Positions 58,101-64,000 of a stretch of DNA of 64,000 nucleotides are shown piece by piece. How positions within the stretch are numbered: the first letter of the stretch is position 1; the number at the start of each line of letters is the position of its first letter. Under the pieces are notes generated by a model. It worked only from the letters and a program-made list of their open reading frames with translations. It ran no database searches and was not told the DNA's origin. The DNA comes from Angiostrongylus vasorum (lineage: Eukaryota > Nematoda > Chromadorea > Rhabditida > Metastrongylidae), in the NCBI GenBank assembly GCA_018806985.1, contig JADANN010000404.1, positions 744,001 through 808,000 on the forward strand, given 5' to 3'. Made by a program: the position numbers and the translations under genes.

Positions 58101-61100
58101 AGTTCTTGGGAAGTTATTCAAGTACAGTTTTTTTCGGAATCTTTTAGTCGTAAGAATGGTGACAATTTTCGTGAGTTTCGGATGAACGTCGTGCTTGAGG
58201 AAAAACGTTGATGTTGAGAGGGCACGAAGAGAGCAGCGGAATACCAACTGAAATCCAATCGATTTCGTTCTTTTCACATATTTGCCACTCGAATGAGCAA
58301 TTTGGAAACACAGTAAGTAATGTCAAATTCTTATTTACTGAATAGCATTATTTTCCACGACAGGGTGTGATGTAAAATATATTAACCATGATGCTGAGCG
58401 CGTATAGCGCAGTAGTCGGTGGCGCCCTTCAATACACATAGAACCAATCCCCTCGCTCCAGGTCCACCAAGCCTTTCATCTCTCCGGGTTTGGCAGATTG
58501 GTACCAGACATGCCTGGGAGGATAGCAGCACTAGCTCGATACATCGGTAGACCATCGCGAGCCATTGTAAAGGCCAGATATGCATCCAATCACCTCCAAA
58601 CGATACTTAATAAAGTTTCGAATGCATGGCACATCCCTCAGGGATTGATCAACGCCGAGAGCTCTATCCATTGTCCTTTTATGATGCTGGGATGTTTGCA
58701 AAACTTGTACCCCAGGCCAGATCGAGCCGCAATTACCCTTTCCGGGAGTTATCGTCACGTCAGCTTGACTATATTCAATGCCGATTTGTGCTCACCAGAT
58801 CATTCCCGTTGACGGGTGTTTGCTGATGACACCACTAGATAGATCACTGGCTGAGAGAAAGGTAAATCAAGAGCCTCAATGTTGCAGTACGTAACACGTG
58901 AACCTCCGGAAAGCGTAATCGCGGTTTGACTTAGCTTAGAGTGAAGGTTTTGCAAATATCTTACCATCATAGTGGTTGTGTTTCAAAATAAATAATATTT
59001 ATTCATAAGTATCATTAGGTTTTCTGGAGTGGTTAGAGCTGTTCTGCAATGAGCGTAGTCGTTAGCTCGGTTCTTCGCCTTGGGCTAATCCAACTGATAT
59101 CTGTAAATTGGTACCAGACTTTTCTGGGAAGATCAACTCCGAAAACATTACCCCCTCATTTTTTCGATTTTTTTCACACATCTCTTTCACTGAGACTCTT
59201 TCACTGAAATATCCCCGACCACTCAGCCGTGATACTTCGTAGCACGTCTCATGTATGCGTACAGGTAGCAGAGTAAAAACAACCTTATTGGTATAAGACT
59301 GCCACCTAGAACGCAACTGGATCTAGGGTTTGGACTTGCTGCCTGTGCAGTACTAGGTTAATTTATTTGACTAGATGTACTTATGTATAAACGTGTTGCT
59401 CAGCACGCATCCATGCAGTGACTGAGAAATGCACAGGAGATAGTTCATGGGAGGATCCTGTATCATACAAGTGAGAGTAAATAACTTGGACACTATCTTC
59501 CATCGACGAACGAGAATCGAGGATACTGCTGAATACGCCAAGAATCTGACAACCAAAAAATGTTGAACACATTATGTGTCTCTTAACACATCTGGTACTC
59601 AATTCTACATGATCGCCGCATGAGAGGACACGCAATTCCACTTTGGTTGGGGATTTGTTGCAATTCGTCCTCCTTGCAAACACATGGCTGTCGGCGCATA
59701 ATTAAGGAGATGGCTTTCGACAATGGACAATAAATTTTTTGATAAATAGAAGAGTAGAGAGGGTGGAAACATGGCAGTTTGTAGACAAGATATATCTTCA
59801 GCAATCTAGCCGTATCTCACTTTTTACTATTTTACTGTTGTCGAGTATTGAACCACATTGCTGTCAGCATTTGTGTGTTGCCATTTCTGGCGAGCTTAAT
59901 TTTATACTCTCCTATTCCATGCGATAGCAATGATTCACTATGATAGGATAAAGGAGAAAACATTCCGTGTTACCTGGCCTGTACAATGACTTGGCGTAGT
60001 CTACCGACTTATCAATTCTGTGATATCCTCTTAGATAACTTTGGTAACAATATGCCTACCCCGGAAGGATGGGGATTTGATGAACCAGGGGTACGGGATA
60101 GAACCGCACATTGGTCTAGTGCGCACCGCAGTGCATCTCTAGCCACTGTGCTACATGGATCCTGTGGCTAATCGTAATAATCACTATAACAGTGAATTAC
60201 TAGCAAAAAAGTAAGACTTCATTCTATGATATTCAAGTCATCCTTGAACTGAATCTATCCTGCACAGTAGGACTCATCTTACCGGCACCTTAGCGAAAAG
60301 CAGAAAATGGCTTTCCAAAGAGGTCAATCACCTAGAGACTGAGGCTGGACAGCGAACTGAACAACAGAATTGGAGGGTTGAACAATGTTGAAATGGAAAG
60401 AGCTGAGCAGCATAATTATGATCTCCACTGCTCTCGCGATCCCTTCCCACAAGTCATAAATCCGCATGAGATTGAACTCTACAACCAAGGGAAGCTGTTC
60501 ATGGACAGAGCCAACCAGATGGCCACCAATTGTCCACATGCTAACAGGTCTTGCAAATGATAAGTAGATTTTTTGATTCTTCATGTTTAAAACAGACCTT
60601 TTTCAACCATCGTTCAAGTATACACGGTTCTTCTTCGCCTGGTCGCTTAGCCGTCTTTGATGAACGCATGGAAGGCGTTCAATGTTCATGAGCGAAGAAC
60701 CGCTCTCATTGAATAAAGGCAGACGCCCACGTGTGTTACATTGGAGGCGAGAGCACTTCCACACCAGTGAGCTGTCGTTTCGTTGAAGAATGCTGTACCG
60801 TTGAGTCGACGACATTGAAATGATGGATGTTACAACGTATTACGATTGCACATGGCTGCAGCACATGCTCAGCGGGTTAAGACTATGATCAAATCCTAGA
60901 TGGGTGATTGAAGTCATATTAGGGTGTAGGAGATTGCAGCAACCCTCAAGCGAATTCCTACATTGAATGGATGAGTTCGAAATGTTTTACGTTTCATCTT
61001 TAGGGAGGATCGCATTACTATTCCACACAATGTGTATTCCCTGGGAACGCTCTAGAACAGATGTTGAGGTGCCGAGTAGAATTGATTGATTACAGCATTG

Positions 61101-63666
61101 CTCAGCAACATTCATAAATAAAACCAAAAAATGCGCAAGGAGTAGCCGAGCCCACAGTCAAAGTCGAAAGACATTTGTGGGTGACGACGCAAGACAGCAA
61201 GCCGAATGATTTAAGTGCTGGAGTCGAACGATATAAAGCTACGATTAGCACTAAAATTACAAGCGCTAGTGTTATCATGTTTATCACCGCTTTACATAAA
61301 GGAATTCGATATGAAACACTACAATTTGAAATCCAACCACAAGGATGTTGAGATATGAGCAAAACTCAAAGTCTCACGTGAGTTTCGAACCCGGCACTGA
61401 CTGAGAGAAAGCCAACGCATGGACCTCCGTTGGTGTGGTGGATAGCACGAGGGCTCCCGCTAACGGTAATCACGGGTTGGAAGGCTGACTGAGGCTTCGG
61501 TTTTACTCATATCTCTGTATTCTTGTTGCTGTATTTCACATCGAACCCTGGCCTGAAAGAAGAATAGGTTCTACATAAGAGTTAAAAGACAGTTCGTAGT
61601 GGGATGAATCACGTGTGGCACCAAAGGATTTCCCATTTTAGCACATAGCTGACCACATGGATTGACATCATTGTGAAGCGGGGATGTGGATCACATGCGT
61701 TTATGTCTACAGTCGTTAACAGACATTGTGCCGGGCGGAGCCCGTGAGAATCTATCATTTGCCGTTAATAATTGAAAACAAATTCTTATCGCAGTGGTTT
61801 ATTCTTTCTGGAGAGACTGTATCGGGTGAAGAGAGGAGTAAGACATCTACTCTAAATATCTTTCATTGTCAGGGAAGCAGTGAGATATGTCGGCAATAAC
61901 ACGCAGAAGCCACCATCACTATTCTTCCACAGAGTGTAATTCTGGGCGTTTGGAAAAAATGCGATATGTTAGAATCGCGAATTATACTTTTCGCATCTTG
62001 CGAAATCGATTACGCATGGCTCTGCCAACACAGTAGTTTGGTTAGTGATGCACTGCACAATGCAAACAAGTGGCGATATTCCAGTCACGTGAAAAAACGA
62101 CAGATTTCTTTCGAAGGCATAAGCAGAATTAACCTTAACCTTAAGCCACTATTCCTCGCCTAGATCGAGTCATATCCAGTCGCTGAGATCTAGCTGATAA
62201 CGACTTGAAAAAATAAATGATTGGTTGGTAATACAGCAAGAAGGGGAAGTAATAGATGGACAAAAAGAGCATTACATTGGATTTGGAGAGATTTCGAAGG
62301 AGATCAACGTGTTACTTTCCTGCGTAAAACATATAGCTATATTCACAGGTGAAATGAACGTTCATCTTCAAACCGAAGTCTAGACCACAGACCTACTTGA
62401 ACATCGTCAATGATGATGGTTGCAAGATAAAGAAATGAATACCAGAGGTCCTGGAACACTGGGGCACGTGGCGATAGGTTTTTTTTGACATCTAGTTCAT
62501 TTACTCAGTGTCTCCTTAGTTACAAGATGCAATGTTAGTGCAAATGTTACTACCGCTCAGTCCTAATTCTCATGCTGAACGAAAATACATGGGGGGATGG
62601 GAAAAGCTTATTTCTCAAACGTTAGCAGTGCTCAGGCTGATGAAAGAGCTCGTGTTTGTTCATCAAAGTGTAAACAGAGCTGCCACAAAATTATCAAACA
62701 GTAAGCGGAAATTGAATACTGGTATAATAACGATAGACAAACGAAAAAATAAGATGGTTTCTTACGTTTGAGAGATCTAGCAAAATGCACAAACAGAATG
62801 GTTAATGCATACTAGAGCAATACGAGATTTTTAAATGATGTACCACAGTGGTTAAAGATGCCCCATAATGGACACGTGCTTGCCGGTCCCACTGTGTGCT
62901 CCGGCAGACCAACTGCCTTTCGTCCTGTTGGTGTGAGCAAATTGGTGCAAGAATTGTCTAGGAGAATAAAATACACTGATATGACGCATCCATAGTCTTC
63001 GCGATCATTGTATTGGTTAAATATGTACTCAGTTACCTCTGTGATGGTTACTGGAGTCAACAGCATAGTACACATCCTTAAGATCTATGGAACACTGAGT
63101 GCTTCATTCTTTGATTCTTTTTCACGTGATGTACTCAATAACCGCACATAAAATTGCATAACAATCTCTTCTACTTTACATGACCCGTCATTACATCAAC
63201 TGCTCGGAACTCAGTTCTTCTTGCTTTCTATTCCTTTCCTTGCATCCAACATCCAAAATGGCTTGAGGATTTCGCCTTCTTCATGACCATCGTAGAAAGC
63301 TGGTCGAGCCAATACTTGCAATATTGGAGACAGCCTGGCTAAGGTGTTACCACGTGGAATGGAGGTGGGCCAAGGACCGAACTAGTGCGTTTTCTTCCTG
63401 ATCGATGGCATCACTAACAACTGCGCTATCCCACTCCGACAAGAATCTCTTATGGCTCAATACCCTCACTTTACTTTTTTATCTGAAAGATAATAATAAG
63501 ACTAACTAAGAAGCTGCTCCGGGCGATTTCTCCTAGATGGATGTACGGTTCGATTTGTGCATCGAGTTCTGCTTCACCACTTCTAACAGAGACGCCAGTT
63601 GTATCCACTCGAACTCTGACTATTTCTTCCATGTCATATGGCAGAGAGTTGTAGACATTGATTATT
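54797..63666 (-). CDS. Class II alpha-mannosidase (glycoside hydrolase family 38), C-terminal half, partial
   Basis: Minus-strand exons: 63666-63507, 58247-57660, 56931-56772, 56650-56457 (or slightly longer), about 56266-56109, a probable unresolved short exon, and 54990-54797. They read in order as the post-catalytic beta domains of GH38 enzymes: INVYNSLPYDMEEIVRVRV, LVFRCSLRALSTSTFFL, then GAYLMRVP, TEFVMRLTTDL, the SIPENYYPMSS region, the hallmark DRMLNQDDNKGLG, LPCNYQLLTVRP and a last block ending SMVIASSTMSFEV. Phases match between the first four blocks. The family trims mannose from N-glycans, in the Golgi (mannosidase II) or lysosome; the LNQDDN and LPCN blocks look Golgi-type. The catalytic domain with its HNDPGW-type motif is not in the window, so the gene should continue past 64000. 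The 58248-63506 intron holds several SINEs. Confidence 0.87.
57065..57272 (+). mobile_element. Family B SINE, 5' part
   Basis: Head GGTGTAGCGCAGTTCTTGGG with a box B-like ATTCAAACCGG; the 3' part is decayed. It lies in a mannosidase intron, antisense to the gene. Confidence 0.5.
58362..58945. mobile_element. Family D element split by a family B SINE
   Basis: The left arm (58362-58398) and the continuation from 58681 rejoin the order seen at 53855-54130. The right tRNA-like unit (ACACGTGAACCTCCGGAAAG) lies near 58895-58940. Confidence 0.6.
58399..58680 (+). mobile_element. Family B SINE inserted in a family D element
   Basis: 282 bp, flanked by ATGATGCTGAG (58388-58398) and ATGATGCTGGG (58681-58691). 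The tRNA-like head TATAGCGCAGTAGTCGGTGG is intact. Family D sequence resumes after the copy. Confidence 0.85.
59381..59683 (-). CDS. Open frame in mannosidase intron, unrecognised
   Basis: About 100 open minus-strand codons, including TKVELRVLSCGDHVELS and, after a possible TTGGTTGTCAG acceptor, ILGVFSSILDSRSSMEDS and VQVIYSHLYDTGSSHELS. The length and composition are suggestive. It lies inside the long mannosidase intron on the same strand and is not recognisable as GH38. It could be an alternative exon or a decayed insertion. Confidence 0.2.
   Translation of the reverse strand: MFARRTNCNKSPTKVELRVLSCGDHVELSTRCVKRHIMCSTFFGCQILGVFSSILDSRSSMEDSVQVIYSHLYDTGSSHELSPVHFSVTAWMRAEQHVYT
59960..60165 (-). 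mobile_element. Family B SINE, partial
   Basis: Minus orientation: TTACCTGGCCTGTACAATGA, GTAGTCTACCGACTTATC and a head end CACTGTGCTACATGGATCC. Confidence 0.55.
60170..62530. other. Mannosidase intron sequence without supported exons
   Basis: Apart from the family D element there are only weak frames: 60378-60560 plus, 60603-60815 minus, and 61102-61362 minus, the last with a hydrophobic helix ITLALVILVLIVALY. Confidence 0.3.
61335..61550. mobile_element. Family D palindromic element
   Basis: Left arm AGGATGTTGAGATATGAGCA and right arm TTTTACTCATATCTCTGTAT are inverted copies. Inside is a forward tRNA-like unit (GTGGATAGCACGAGGGCTCC with CACGGGTTGGAAGG) and a left TTTCGAACCCGGC. Confidence 0.65.
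62532..62771 (+). CDS. Open reading frame, weak
   Basis: A 79-codon frame with LISQTLAVLRLMKELVFV and a basic C-terminus (NSKRKLNTGIITIDKRKN). There are no splice signals or family resemblance I can support. It is listed only because composition is mildly coding-like. Confidence 0.12.
   Translation: MLVQMLLPLSPNSHAERKYMGGWEKLISQTLAVLRLMKELVFVHQSVNRAATKLSNSKRKLNTGIITIDKRKNKMVSYV
62835..63100 (+). mobile_element. Family B SINE, diverged
   Basis: Head CCACAGTGGTTAAAGATGCC (box A-like), then a B-type middle and a TCTGTGATGGTTACTGGAG end. It lies in the mannosidase intron. Confidence 0.45.
63181..63438 (-). mobile_element. Family C SINE, diverged
   Basis: Minus orientation: TGACCCGTCATTACATCAAC at the 3' end and a TGCGCTATCCCACTCC head. 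It lies in the mannosidase intron. Confidence 0.6.
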
Positions 63667-64000
63667 CTGGAATAATTGAAAAGAAGCTGTAATTATTGCT
63701 ACTACTTGATACAGTGGAAGGGTAATGCTTCTACCTATATTTTGTTTTTCAAGCAGATCTCTTGCCGCCACTTGATGATACCAATAATTGTTGTAAATGA
63801 TAGGACTTTCACAACCCTTTACTTACTAAACAATTCTCAACGGTTGATAAGCAGATGGTGATTATTCACGTCTTCCTTTAGTTGTTTAGATTCTAGTTCT
63901 GATTCTCACACATATATTCTTTTCGTTCGGGTAGATTTTATATTCATAGCAATAATAACCTTTGAGGAGACGTTATAACCAACCATTGTTAGTGAAGACA

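Noticed and set aside
1..64000. CRISPR arrays, bacterial operons, rRNA or plasmid-type origins
   Set aside because: No spaced direct repeats, Shine-Dalgarno-led gene strings or rRNA signatures were seen; the content is eukaryotic throughout.

Overview
The window looks like AT-rich nuclear DNA of a nematode, most likely a clade V (strongylid or hookworm-like) worm. It has many short coding exons behind TTTCAG-type acceptors, a stomatin of the MEC-2/STO group, a class II alpha-mannosidase, and dense families of tRNA-derived SINEs and RTE-like LINEs. I see no bacterial operons, rRNA, CRISPR arrays or complete tRNA genes. Species and gene orthology are inferred. All exon joins were made by eye from splice signals, reading phase and family resemblance.

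Layout: 1-9 kb is repeat-rich with no convincing gene. 9.67-9.84 kb is a long TTG/CAA repeat. 10-14.4 kb holds scattered plus-strand exon candidates cut by SINEs and a transposase relic. 17-18.2 kb holds a two-exon plus-strand membrane protein with a SINE in its intron. 18.4-27.6 kb is mostly non-coding, with an isolated aldehyde-dehydrogenase-like exon at 20.7 kb and transposase relics near 24.4 kb. 27.7-32.9 kb holds a possible Cys-rich minus-strand microprotein head to head with a complete ten-exon stomatin gene (plus strand). 33.3-42.6 kb is a minus-strand gene for a RING finger, coiled-coil, transmembrane protein. It lies tail to tail with stomatin, and its 7 kb intron has taken in a LINE, a SINE and a simple repeat. 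43.9-52.5 kb is dominated by two decayed minus-strand RTE-like LINEs. 54.3-55.2 kb is a small two-exon membrane protein. 54.8-63.7 kb is the C-terminal half of a GH38 alpha-mannosidase on the minus strand, whose catalytic N-terminus should lie to the right of the window.

Repeat biology is the richest signal. Family A (about 400 bp) looks like an internally deleted derivative of the local LINE, keeping both ends. Families B and C are tRNA-headed SINEs with 11-14 bp target-site duplications that can be read directly. Family D is a palindromic element carrying two tRNA-like promoters in inverted orientation, and one D copy is split by a B insertion.
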